A program made the translations under genes and the position numbers. Of a DNA stretch of 24,722 nucleotides, positions 1 through 7,904 are shown piece by piece. The DNA lies in the NCBI GenBank assembly GCA_027596195.1, contig JADGJG010000302.1, forward strand, positions 1 through 24,722, written 5' to 3'. How positions within the stretch are numbered: position 1 is the stretch's first letter; the number at the start of each line of letters is the position of its first letter. The notes beneath the pieces were generated by a model. The model worked only from the letters and a program-made list of their open reading frames with translations. It was not told the DNA's origin and ran no database searches. Source of the DNA: Podochytrium sp. JEL0797 (Eukaryota > Chytridiomycota > Chytridiomycetes > Chytridiales > Chytriomycetaceae).

Positions 1-181
1 GTCATGCCTACAGTATGTGTTTCGCGCTGCTGAGGATGGCCGCTTGGGTGGAGAGTGTTGAAAAAAGGGGGGGCCTGTTTTATTTTTGTTTTGTTTTTTA
101 TATACCTCTTTCGGTTTGCACTTTATTCCGGCATTTATTTTATGAGTGTGACAGTGAATAATACTATCTGAGGTCGTTAGA

Positions 182-530
182 GATAGGATGGGCCATAAAA
201 AGTCCACAATAGTGAAAATTGGGTGGCTGCCAACGTGTTTGGCGGTGGTGGTGGCATGGAAACACAGACCATCTTTTTTTCAATTCCAAATCTCGCCAGT
301 TCCCCATTCGTGGAATTGGACGTGCTTCACGTCATGAGTGCTTTGTTGATGGAAAAGATAGGTTGGGCCATAAAAAGTCCACAAAAGTGAAAATTGGGGG
401 TGGTGGGTGTCAGTGAACACGCGGACGTGTTTAGTGGTGGTGGCACGGAATAAACAAGACCCTGTTTTTCAATTACAAATCTCACCAGGTCCCCTTTTTG
501 GAATTGGACGGATTTTTGAGGCGTACTGCA
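182..530 (+). repeat. Two diverged tandem copies of a ~175-bp repeat
   Basis: Two units in direct orientation start near 182 and 357. Both begin with GATAGG followed by a shared block containing GGCCATAAAAAGTCCACA and GTGAAAATTGG. They then share a GTGGTGG-rich stretch and a segment ending in GGAATTGGACG (about 312-322 and 500-510). Within unit 1 the arms CAATTCCA (about 280) and TGGAATTG (about 312) form an 8-bp inverted repeat. The same family reappears at 3515-3630 and, inverted, at 3725-3795. No coding frame here looks real. It may be a non-autonomous mobile element or its ends, but no target-site duplication was identified. Confidence 0.75.
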
Positions 531-621
531 GCGCGAGAAAAGAGGGCGTGGGTAAGATTCAAATATTCAATTTAATTAAAAAAAAATTGGGAAACCTCAA
601 TTGGTTTGTCAGACAAATAAA

Positions 622-876
622 TCAAAAAAATTCACTCAAGGTCCTGGAAAGCAATGTCCAAGGTTTGTCCTTGACCTTGCGTTCCGTCAAGAACATCTTG
701 TGGTCACTCTGCCACGCCTCAATGTATCCGCGGAGGAAGGTGTCCGTTTGGAAGGCGGGAACGACCCATTCCACCTTGTTGAGGAGACACGTGTGTGTCG
801 CCGTCACCACGGCGGTAGGCGGGGTCGTCGTCGTAGACAGAACGTACTGGGTCAAGAAAGCAGGGCTGATCATCAA
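622..876 (-). CDS. Small hypothetical protein (84 aa), orphan
   Basis: An ATG-initiated minus-strand frame (ATG ATG ATC ...) runs 84 codons to a TGA. Its codons favour C or G in the third position, and the second half looks protein-like (motifs VEWVVPAFQTDTFLRGYIEAW and KPWTLLSRTLSEFF, split here at natural breaks). I do not recognise a family. There is no signal peptide or obvious membrane segment. The 150-200 bp upstream (961-1081) carries an array of CACGTG-type boxes, which fits a promoter. It could equally be a terminal exon or a fragment left in this decayed island. The overlapping plus-strand frames have poorer composition and are treated as shadows. Confidence 0.3.
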   Translation of the reverse strand: MMISPAFLTQYVLSTTTTPPTAVVTATHTCLLNKVEWVVPAFQTDTFLRGYIEAWQSDHKMFLTERKVKDKPWTLLSRTLSEFF

Positions 877-1024
877 GAGAGACTGTCTTGCTTGTTTTTG
901 GATTGTTTTTTTTCAGCTAAATATGAATAGCGCGCGTTAAATACCCCGAAAATTGTCCGAAAAAATCACCCACAGGACCGCGGCCCTTTATTTTGGGAGG
1001 CGCGTGCTTGATTGAGTTTTCAAC

Positions 1025-1081
1025 CACGTGGCGATCACGTGGTGATCACATGGTGATAGATTGATAGATTGATAGATTGAT
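1025..1081. promoter_or_regulatory. Tandem CACGTG-type box array followed by 8-bp tandem repeat
   Basis: Three 11-bp units in a row, CACGTGGCGAT, CACGTGGTGAT and CACATGGTGAT (1025-1057), are followed directly by three copies of AGATTGAT (1058-1081). The first two 11-mers contain the palindromic E-box CACGTG, which is bound by bHLH factors in fungi; the third has CACATG. The array sits about 150 bp upstream of the small minus-strand ORF (ATG at 876) and 164 bp beyond the 3' end of the Fanzor relic. A regulatory role is inferred; a plain microsatellite-like expansion is possible. Confidence 0.45.
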
Positions 1082-1195
1082 TTGGATTCTTTCAGAACGT
1101 TTCGCTCGTATTGAAACCGGAATTTACTCGAATTGCGTAAAACACGCGCAACTAAGGGCCAGCAAATGCGGTTTATGATGCATCATGTCGTTCTC

Positions 1196-1267
1196 GGGAC
1201 GTGGAGTCCCAGAGAAAAAAGAACACGATGGCCGGAGAGGCAAAGTCAGTCAAGGTGCTTGACTGAC
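1196..1267 (-). other. Hairpins at the 3' end of the Fanzor relic (candidate guide-RNA scaffold)
   Basis: A perfect inverted repeat has arms GTCAGTCAAG (1245-1254) and CTTGACTGAC (1258-1267) with a 3-nt loop. It straddles the TGA stop (1250-1252) of the Fanzor-like frame. A shorter hairpin lies just downstream on the minus strand (GGGAC 1196-1200, GTCCC 1206-1210), and further out is the 12-bp palindrome ATGATGCATCAT (1175-1186). In TnpB and Fanzor systems the guide (omega) RNA is encoded at and beyond the 3' end of the nuclease gene, so position and structure fit. No RNA evidence is available, and the hairpin could also be a transposon end or a chance structure. Confidence 0.4.
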
Positions 1268-2083
1268 GCTAATTTGGTTGAGGCACTTCAACATGATGTT
1301 TCGTGCACCATTCACATCCCGATCTACGACGATTTTACATCGAGGACAAGCGAATATGTTTTTGTTCCCCAACTGTTGATCAATATACCCACATCCTGGG
1401 CAGGTTTTGGATGTATATTCCTCGGTCACTTCGAATACCTTGGTTTTCGGATATTCACGTGTCTTGTTTTTCAGTCGGTCAAGGAAGGTGCAGTGACTCA
1501 AATCGGCCATTTTGGCCTTATGTGAGTGACCCAGATTTTTGAAAGTGTGAAAATTGAGTCGTGGAATGAAAATTCGAGTATATGTTTGCACAAGGTAGAG
1601 TGCAAGTTTCTTGTGCATTTCTGACACGAGATTCCGAATCCGGGAGTTCATTCGCAGCAATGCCCTTTTCATTCGTTTTTTCTTCTTTGGCTCAAGTTGA
1701 ATTCTTATTCGGGATTCGAGTTTGGATTTATGATGTTGTAGTCTTGCAATCACATCTACATCGCGTCTCCCCCACGTGAGGATTACACCGTCAGGGTCGA
1801 ATCCTGTGATGAAATTCTTGATTCCGGGATCAATGAATATGCTCTTGTGAGTCTCACGATCATCACCCGTTTGGGTGCAAAGTGGCAACGGGACAATCAA
1901 GTAATATCAATCCAGGCCGCGATCATACACGAGTTTTGTGTCCCATTGCAACACGTCAGGAAGTGGTTCGTGTTGTGAGTGATGAGTTGAGCCCATGTTC
2001 AATAAGACGCTTTCCAACCACCGCCCTTCTTCTTGAACCATTTCGAAATCCTGTTGGACATTGACATTACTTGGCAAGATTAT
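1250..2083 (-). pseudogene. Fanzor/TnpB-like RNA-guided nuclease relic (RuvC + zinc ribbon), N-terminus missing, in-frame TGA
   Basis: The frame from 1900 to 1250 (216 codons) carries the catalytic half of an OrfB/TnpB-type nuclease. RuvC-I is FIDPGIKNFITGFDPDG (Asp about residue 24), followed by a basic helical stretch and IPRLNFHTF. RuvC-II Glu lies in EVTEEYTSKTCPGCG, the zinc ribbon is CPGC..CPRC (Cys 167/170/185/188), and RuvC-III is DRDVNGARNIM. The eukaryotic setting and NGARN ending favour Fanzor over bacterial TnpB (inference). The same frame continues upstream from 1910 to 2083 with coding-like sequence (WDTKLVYDRGLD, then YYLIVPLPL after the stop), but it is broken by TGA at 1907-1909 and closed by TAG at 2084-2086. 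No ATG or recognisable N-terminal domain was found further up, so the gene is truncated. A GT-AG intron removing the TGA would also delete the conserved YYLIVP region. All catalytic residues are still present. Confidence 0.85.
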
Positions 2084-2304
2084 CTATTGGAGAGGTGAAT
2101 GAGAGGGTAAGTGGTGGGAGGAGGTCGTGGCAAAGGGAAGGAAAGATCGCAGGTGCGTGCGGCTGCCGTGTACGTCCGTCCGTTGCTGCGATTCACTGCG
2201 GAGTCCCTGCAGTGTCTGGTGTCCAGAGGCGTTGACGTTGACGTTGTAGGCGTGCTGGGGAAAGGGGCGGGAACACGGACCCAATTTCAAAAGAGATTGT
2301 GGAG

Positions 2305-3562
2305 ATGAGACAGACACTGTTGCGGTTGGGTGAAACCCACCAAAATTTTACTCGCCGCGAATGCACCACTAGCCACGCCAGCTTCAGCCAACTCCCACCA
2401 CCACCACCACCACCACCGCATCTTCAGCCCCGGCCACGCCAACAGCAACACCCATCCCCCCAAACTACCCCCCCACCAACGCCACTGTTCCCCACTCCGC
2501 CCGCCACCAGTCACGCCACCACTGCTCTTCGTCCTCCTCCCCCATCCCGCCGCTACCACCAGCCGACCCAATCGACCCAACCGACCCAACCGAATCCCCG
2601 CGCGGCGATCCAAAAAGAGGAACTCGCAACGTGGCTTCAAAACGCCGATTTCCGTCCCACCGAGACCTCCCCCACCCCGCCGCCACTCGCTCAATAAGAA
2701 AGACACCGATATTGCACGTGAGATTCCTCTCCAGCTGCGGGCCCTTGAGGTCGCGAAGGGTGGGGGTCGGAAGGGCAGGATCGATCACCAATTGGTGAAT
2801 TCGCAGTTTGAGCGCGCGGGGGGTACTCGAAACCTCCACCCCTCCACCATCCCCAATCGCATCAAACAATTCCTTGACGCGATACGTGCAATTGGAGACA
2901 ATAAGGTCAACAAGGAAGAGGAGAAGGAAGTGGCGGTGGGTGAGGAGAAGAACAACAACGTGATGGAGTACGACGAGTACGACGAGTACGACGGGGATCA
3001 AGACAACAACGTGATGGACAACGACGTGATGGGCAGCGACGTGATGAGCGACGTGAAGGACGACGGCGATGCACTCGAGATGGATGACGAGACGGACGAC
3101 GAGATGGAAGTCCCACTAACGCGTGGTGGCGGTGGACCCTCCTCTTCGCATCTCCTCCCCTCCTTCAAATCACTGCCTTTCCAAAGGACACAGTAGCAGC
3201 AACAGCAGCAACAGCCCTCCCCCTTCCACGTACTCCAACCCTTATTTCCACAAATCACCCTCACGCGACGCCCCCCGCCTTCCGCCCTCCCTGGCGCTTT
3301 TGTCGATAATCTGACGCAGTACATGGAATTACTCCTTCAGCGGTTCCACCAAGGCCATCTCCACTCGATCGCCGAAATGGACATAATCGCGATGGAATGC
3401 GAGGAAATCGCAGCCACGTTCGATTTCCCTCACGCCGGAGGCAACCGCGTCGCCTCCCACATCCTGAACAACCCACCCTTCTTCAACCGATGTAAAATTT
3501 CGTGCATCAAACTACCACGGGTCATCTACTCCCTTTTCATTTGTGGAATAGGACATGCTTAA
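2305..3562 (+). pseudogene. Proline-rich/acidic protein relic, frame broken by TAG and a probable frameshift
   Basis: One plus-strand frame is open from 2309 to 3194. It encodes a His/Pro-rich N-part, then DTDIAREIPLQLRALEVAK and IPNRIKQFLDAIRAI, a Glu/Lys stretch, YDEYDEYDGDQ and an Asp-rich region with repeated DVM. It stops at TAG (3194-3196) inside a glutamine run, and the identical frame continues to 3562 with protein-like sequence (AFVDNLTQYMELLLQRFHQG, AEMDIIAMECEEIAATF). The TAG therefore looks like a mutated CAG. A competing frame with an ATG at 2305 runs to 2697 with proline-rich sequence ending TETSPTPPPLAQ, suggesting a frameshift near 2690. The last 15 or so codons overlap a repeat copy. 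I recognise no family. The minus strand of 2750-2900 also reads passably, so strand assignment rests mainly on the 3' part. Confidence 0.4.
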
Positions 3563-3795
3563 AGTCATGTGTTCTTCGTTAATGGAAGAGACAGCCTGGG
3601 CCATAAAAAGTCCACAATAGTGAAAATTGTGATGTTGGCGAGAGGGTAAAGTGTTCTTTGGCACCACGGTTGAGTACGTTTCGATTCCGAATTTCACATG
3701 CCTGTTCAGATATTTCCACCAAACACTCGCCATGATATACCGTCCAATTCCACAAATGAGGAAGTGGTGAGATTCGGTTGCGAAAAAATGAATTT
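3515..3795. repeat. Inverted pair of the dispersed repeat family (MITE-like)
   Basis: The plus-strand copy at 3515-3630 matches the unit at about 305-398. It runs from CATTTGTGGAATAGGACATG through GGCCATAAAAAGTCCACAAT to AGTGAAAATTG, roughly 80% identical by eye. About 95 bp further on, 3725-3795 carries part of the same sequence in the opposite orientation (GTCCAATTCCACAAATGAGG on the plus strand). Together they make an inverted-repeat element of about 280 bp, MITE-like in size. The copies at 182-530 and here flank the 3-kb block holding the decayed genes. Confidence 0.65.
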
Positions 3796-3853
3796 TGAAC
3801 TTCTCAAGTTTAATTAATATTTCTTGCCCAACACACCACACTATTTATTTGAT

Positions 3854-4398
3854 CTATTCTCTCTTCAATTCCCGAAATCCTCTCATGCCCACTTCTAACG
3901 TTCCAACCCGCTTGTCAAACTGCTCCAAAAACGAAATGCAGTCAAAGTTTGCAACGGCCCCTTTCCAGTACTCGGCAAAAACTTTGTGGTTTCGTCTGAA
4001 CTACAAAATCGCAAAGATACTTGTCGGCCGTCTGTACCATCGGCTGGATGCAGACGAATCCGTATGCTCCCTGGGCGTGAGATACTCCGGGTTCACAAGA
4101 AGAATGTACTTTTCTGCGTCGTTGCAGATGACCACAATCGTGTGCAGAACGTTCGAAATGGAGATCACAGCCAGTCACCACCAGATTGTAGCAGAAAGGT
4201 TTCCCCATTTTGCGAGTAAATCCGTCCCAAGTTTGCGACCCTCGAATAGGCGTGACCACATCCGACGTCGAGTCCACCAACCCCTTTCTTACAAAGAAGC
4301 GCGTAGACGAAACGATTGCTCTGCTGTAGAAGGTCCCGTTTAGGAATGTTGCCGCTCTGAAAATGCTCAACACCGTTTGCAAATCTTTCTAGCCCCAT
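3854..4398 (-). pseudogene. Unrecognised protein-coding locus, decayed or multi-exon
   Basis: Strong coding-like sequence lies on the minus strand in more than one frame. From the ATG at 4398 one frame reads GLERFANGVEHF, DLLQQSNRFVYALL and LDVGCGHAYSRV, ending in TGA. A second frame then carries AVISISNVLHTIVVI, NDAEKYILLVNPEYL and, after an in-frame TAG at 4001-4003, NHKVFAEYWKGAVANF and ISFLEQFDKRVGTLEVGMRG, ending at TAG 3854-3856. Possible splice signals exist (GTAAGA after YALL; a pyrimidine-rich stretch before the TAG), so the in-frame stop may lie in an intron. However, I could not build a set of exons whose phases close. The family is unknown. A spliced gene and a frameshifted relic are both possible. 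Confidence 0.4.
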
Positions 4399-4744
4399 GA
4401 GACAGTGTCCCTTGGAAGTCCACGGCGTCGAACAGATGCCCTCACCTGGATTGGAGTGTCGAACCAGGGCGCGCCCTTGTTTGTAGCACAGGCGCGCAAG
4501 CAACCCGAGGAAACAAAGGTTTCTGTGCCAGGCATTCAACAAACAAAGACGGACCATCACCCACAGTCAACTGGCACTGGCGGTGCGGCTGTTGGAGAGC
4601 GGCATGCAGCAACGGCCATTCGGCTTTCCTGTGGTGCCTTTTGACGTGCGCAAACAGCTTCGTGCATTGGCAGCCACGCACAGGTGGAGCATTCTGAGTG
4701 GGAACGGGGGGATGCCGTTAGACGAGGTGCTCACTGCGAGATAA
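4397..4744 (+). pseudogene. Unrecognised C-terminal coding piece with in-frame TAG
   Basis: From an ATG at 4397 a single plus frame runs 115 codons to TAA (4742-4744), interrupted only by TAG at 4484-4486. The part after the TAG is clearly protein-like and rich in leucine and arginine (QRFLCQAFNKQRRTITHS, QLALAVRLLESGMQQRPFGF, VPFDVRKQLRALAATHRW). The TAG is preceded by CCTTGTTTG, so it could be the end of an intron (acceptor at 4486, exon from 4487) rather than a nonsense mutation. I do not recognise the family. Its start codon overlaps, on the opposite strand, the proposed start of the neighbouring minus-strand locus at a CATG. Confidence 0.35.
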
Positions 4745-4859
4745 GGAGGGTGTGATCACCATGCGGAAATTGGACGGTGAGAAATTTGTTCGCAACAGAC
4801 AGCAGGATTCCCGTTTGATTAATGCGGGTTCGTAATATTCGGTTTTGACTGCGCCCCTT

Positions 4860-5616
4860 TTATTGACCAAACCCATTTGTTGCGCAAACTTCCTCGCACT
4901 TCTCCGTCACTTCTCTCAGTCTAGGGAACAGAGAAGAGGAGAAAGGCAGCCGCCCTTGCAAAGTGTAGAGAGCCTTCAGGTACACAGTTAGCTGGCATTC
5001 CGATTTGATGGCGGCCATAACCATTATCGGACTCAGGATAAATGAGATGATTTTGTCGCAGAATTTGGGGTCGCCAATATCATGTTCGCGGAGGAGGACT
5101 GCCATGGTGGAAACAGGGTTGGTGGCAAAAGTTGACAGAAGGGCGGTTTCGAGAACACCAACTTCATTGGGATCGTCAAATATCTGCAGAAACTGACAAA
5201 GTGTGTTGGCCATATTGTTGGCATAGAATGCCGCAAACCGGGGGAGTAATTTGATGGCAGTTTGCTCCACCTCTCTATTTTCCTTGTCACAGAGGTCCTG
5301 TGTTGCGATGTGTGAGTGAGTGGGCTGTGAGTGAGTGGGCTGGCTAACAAAATCATAAACTTGTACTCACAAGATGTTTGTTGAATGCATATTTCAACTG
5401 CGCTGGAAAGAGTTCGGCATAAAGCGAGATTGCGTCGGCACGCATTACGTTAAGCTGAGAATCCCCAGACATGCCCTCCAAGATACACGTATATGCCTGC
5501 ATCGCGTCGTCCTGCGAATACGCCGAGACCTCCTCATCCCGATCCAATTTCAGAACGTCAAGTGTTGCGAGTGTGGCTCCGAGGGCAGCCAGACATCCGG
5601 CGCAGGTGGGGGTGCA
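4860..5616 (-). CDS. Helical HEAT/ARM-like protein, 3' exons
   Basis: Two exons join cleanly in phase 0: complement(4860..5297, 5371..5616), with a 73-nt intron (GTGAGT donor, CAACACAG acceptor). The encoded 227 residues are almost entirely helix-forming: AGCLAALGATLATLDVLK, YTCILEGMSGDS, ISLYAELFPAQLKYAFNKHL, EQTAIKLLPRFAAFYANNMA, then LCQFLQIFDD, LETALLSTFATNPVSTMAVL and CDKIISFILSPIMVMAAI. This suits alpha-solenoid (HEAT/ARM) repeats, but I cannot name the family. The 5' exon boundary is set at a GGCAG acceptor at 5617. No upstream exon joins convincingly and the true start is not found, so the gene is incomplete here or 5'-truncated. The intron contains a 15-bp tandem duplication. Confidence 0.6.
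5311..5340 (+). repeat. 15-bp perfect tandem duplication in an intron
   Basis: TGTGAGTGAGTGGGC occurs twice in succession (5311-5325, 5326-5340) inside the intron of the helical-protein gene. Read on the minus strand it supplies the pyrimidine-rich ACTCACTCACA tract before the acceptor. Confidence 0.9.
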
Positions 5617-5769
5617 CTGCCTTCCATAATGCGGGAGATTGTTGAGAAATTTTTGATTAAAAACAAAAAAATAGAGACCCTCTCGATGCAACTACGATTT
5701 CGGAAATCGGAGGGATTGAATGGAACGCGCGCATCAAAACACGTGCTCAGTTCTCCGAATCCATCGGCT

Positions 5770-6540
5770 TCCTCAATTGTCGCCTCTTCGCCTTAGAGCG
5801 AATAATAATATCAAAGAGGATCGGGCTTCCACACGAATCTGCTTTCGAGAACGAGTTTGGTGGCTGTTTGTAGCGGGCAAGGAAGAACAATAATTTAGAG
5901 AGTGATTGGGGTTTAAAATCACCCAACACGCAAAAAAATCACCTTGAACCCTGCTCCAACTCCAGCTTGCCGATACTCTCAGCTTCGCGATATATTGCTG
6001 CACAAAAACAATCGGAGGAATGACACGCGACGCCCGTTCATTCCCCCGCACGTGCAGTTTCGTATAATGGCATGAGTATACCGCTTCGAAACGATAGCCA
6101 ACGTGTCGCAAGCACACAAGGGTCTGCTGCTGTGAGGATTCGTGTGAAAAAGTCAGGCCAGAGAAGTGGGAGCAGGTGGTCGTGGTGTGTGAGAATGGTA
6201 GTGGTCGTGGGGGGGCGAGTGGAGGAGGAAACCAAAAAGGAGTGCAGTGGGATCGGGCGCACCGCTACACAGCAACACCACCCTCCACCCCGAAACCACC
6301 GCCGCTTCTCCACAAACCCACCCTCCTCACGCAGTCATTCAACGCGTCCAAAATTGGGGGATAACACCACCTTTCGCCCCGAAACCACCGCCCGTCTCTC
6401 ACCAAAAAACACACCCACCATGACAAATTCATTCAACGCGCCCAAAATCCAACAAAAAACAGAAATCTCACCTTGAATCTGTTCCCACTCAAACATGCGA
6501 TCCGATTCTTTCTGCATCGAGAAATCTTTCTTCTTCAAAC
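5770..6540 (-). other. Exon-like modules with splice donors, gene not closed
   Basis: On the minus strand, two related modules of about 55-65 bp end in TTCAAG followed by a GTGA donor: 5942-6000 (one frame reads IYREAESIGKLELEQGSR) and 6475-6540 (another reads MQKESDRMFEWEQIQ). A third, weaker copy at 7430-7500 reads ISRDAEYKYCDALCGW before GTGAGA. A CACAG acceptor near 6131 and a pyrimidine-rich CAAACAG acceptor near 5856 allow short joins, for example to a last exon reading ATKLVLESRFVWKPDPL and then TGA near 5810. Alternative frames are equally open (such as KADSCGSPILFDIIIRSKAK ending at 5747). I therefore describe the modules without calling one gene. Confidence 0.3.
6275..6452 (+). repeat. 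Two-copy tandem repeat, period about 90 bp
   Basis: Copy 1 (about 6275-6356) and copy 2 (about 6364-6452) both begin ACACCACC. Both contain CCCCGAAACCACCGCC and end with CATTCAACGCG followed by CCAAAAT. They differ by scattered substitutions and small indels. The tract lies between the two splice-donor modules, where an intron would be expected. Confidence 0.7.
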
Positions 6541-6900
6541 GAGTTAACGTTAATGGGTGAGTGACCTAAAAAGTCGCATTTCAACAAAAAACCCTCACCC
6601 CAAAACCGACCTCCAAATCAATCCAGGCACTGCAGAATTGTCGGAAGCTCCAAACAAACGCGAGCGAGGGGGGAGGGAGGGGTGAAATTCGCGTCGCAAC
6701 GTAGAAAACAAAGTTGGTGCTGCCATCAAGTTGATTTTCTCGAAGCGGTTGGAATGGGGGGGGGAGTTGACAAGCGGTTCGCAAATAGGTAGATGGAGGA
6801 AAGGAAGGGAGGGAGGGTCGGAACGATGGTAAAAGAATTTGACGGCCGAAAGATCAGAATCAAAACTTTCAAAAGCTGAGAAAAGGTGGGCCGTAATAGC
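6500..6900 (+). repeat. Diverged duplication, copy 1 (partner 7465-7860)
   Basis: This segment and 7465-7860 share the same order of blocks in direct orientation: CTGCATCG, then TTCTTCAAACGAG, GGGTGAGTGA, CACTGCAGAATTGTCGGAA, TTCGCGTCGCAA, AAGTTGGT and TTTTCTCGAAG. Identity is patchy, about 70-75% by eye. Read on the minus strand, both encode FEKINL.A.PT..S.LRRE and FRQFCS in different frames. The substitutions between copies are not concentrated at third positions, so there is no clear sign of protein-level constraint. Confidence 0.7.
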
Positions 6901-7464
6901 CTCGGTGGATCTCATGGGACCTGGGGTGGGGTGTGGAGGCTGGAGAGATGCGTTAGAAACGTTCTCGAGGTCTCACGATTCGACATGAAATCCAGCCAAC
7001 GGAATCTCAAAGACGCCTCCCCAAACTCGCCACATCACCCCACTCTCACGTTACACCACGCACCGTCCCGAGCGCGAGAATCAAGATGTCGTGCTAAACA
7101 TACCATTCTCGTCTGTGTGTTTTGAAGTGTTGAAATCGTTCCTTCATGCGAGCGCGGGTTCATGTGAGTGTGAGTTTTCCGTTTCGAGTTTCGCGTTTCG
7201 GAATGGAACGTAACGTGCCCAAGACTAGCGAATTTCTGTGAGTGTGTGTCCAAGAACCAAAACAAAAAAAAACTAAAAATGAACGCACCGTCGCTCGAAT
7301 ACAGCAAGAAGAGTCGGATCATACATGCCGTCATGTTTCTCACATCCCACAGTTTTGTGAATTCTGTTGGGGGGGTTGGATATTCAGACTCGAGAAAAAA
7401 ATTCGCCCACGAGCCAACCCACAAACTCTCACCATCCACACAACGCGTCGCAATACTTGTATTC
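6901..7464. other. Spacer between duplicated blocks, no confident gene
   Basis: Between the two duplicated blocks no splice-consistent or family-recognisable gene was found. A long minus-strand frame with no ATG at its 5' end runs 285 codons from 7892 to 7035, across this spacer and copy 2. Its composition is poor in charged helical motifs and rich in Ser/Phe/Pro, and it includes a plausible splice donor near 7436. I regard it as probably non-coding as a whole. Confidence 0.4.
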
Positions 7465-7860
7465 TGCATCGCGAGATATTGATTCTTCAAACGAGCTAAA
7501 GTTGGCGGAAAAGGGTGAGTGATTGAACCAAAAAATCGAAACCCCGACACTCCAAATCGAATCGATCCCGTCACTGCAGAATTGTCGGAATTTCCAACCG
7601 AGTGGCTGCTGAAGAACCGTGAGCAAGGGTGGAGGTGAGATGGGGCGTGTATTTCGCGTCGCAATGAAGAAACCCAAGTTGGTACAGCCACTAAGTTAAT
7701 TTTCTCGAAGGCATCGGAATTGGGAGAAAGGGGAAATCGTTTTGTGAATGAGAGAGCAGGTGGAGAGAACGAAGGGACGGTTGGACGCAAAAAATGACAG
7801 GAAACAGAGGGTGGTGAGCAGGGGTCGATCGGGTTGAATTCGGTGACGGGATCAGAATGA
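7465..7860 (+). repeat. Diverged duplication, copy 2 (partner 6500-6900)
   Basis: This is the second copy of the block described at 6500-6900, offset by about 960 bp. It ends just before the 3' end of the ABC transporter gene (stop at 7905-7907), so it forms that gene's downstream flank. Confidence 0.7.
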
Positions 7861-7904
7861 ATGCGCATGGGTGCGGAGGAATTGTAATCCAATTTATTTT
7901 CTAT

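Noticed and set aside
407..940. Long plus-strand frame of 177 codons across the repeat region
   Set aside because: It runs through tandem repeats and is antisense to a better minus-strand frame; the start is a non-ATG and composition is poor.
1899..2094. Plus-strand reading FFLNHFEILLDIDITWQDY over the upstream part of the Fanzor frame
   Set aside because: Looks codable for about 25 residues but is bounded by a stop on the left and ends in TGA; the minus strand is continuous with the nuclease and explains the region better.
2465..3001. Minus-strand frame of 178 codons opposite the acidic relic
   Set aside because: Part of it (RVKELFDAIGDGGGVEV) reads well, but the frame also includes runs that are reverse readings of Asp and Pro repeats; the 3' plus-strand coding favours the other strand.
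4165..4560. Possible SAM-methyltransferase motif LDVGCGHAYSR
   Set aside because: Resembles motif I of methyltransferases, but no other methyltransferase motifs follow and the local frame is uncertain; chance match is likely.
7035..7892. Minus-strand 285-codon open frame
   Set aside because: No ATG at the start, spans duplicated and spacer DNA, contains likely splice donors, and the diverged copy at 6500-6900 does not keep the frame.
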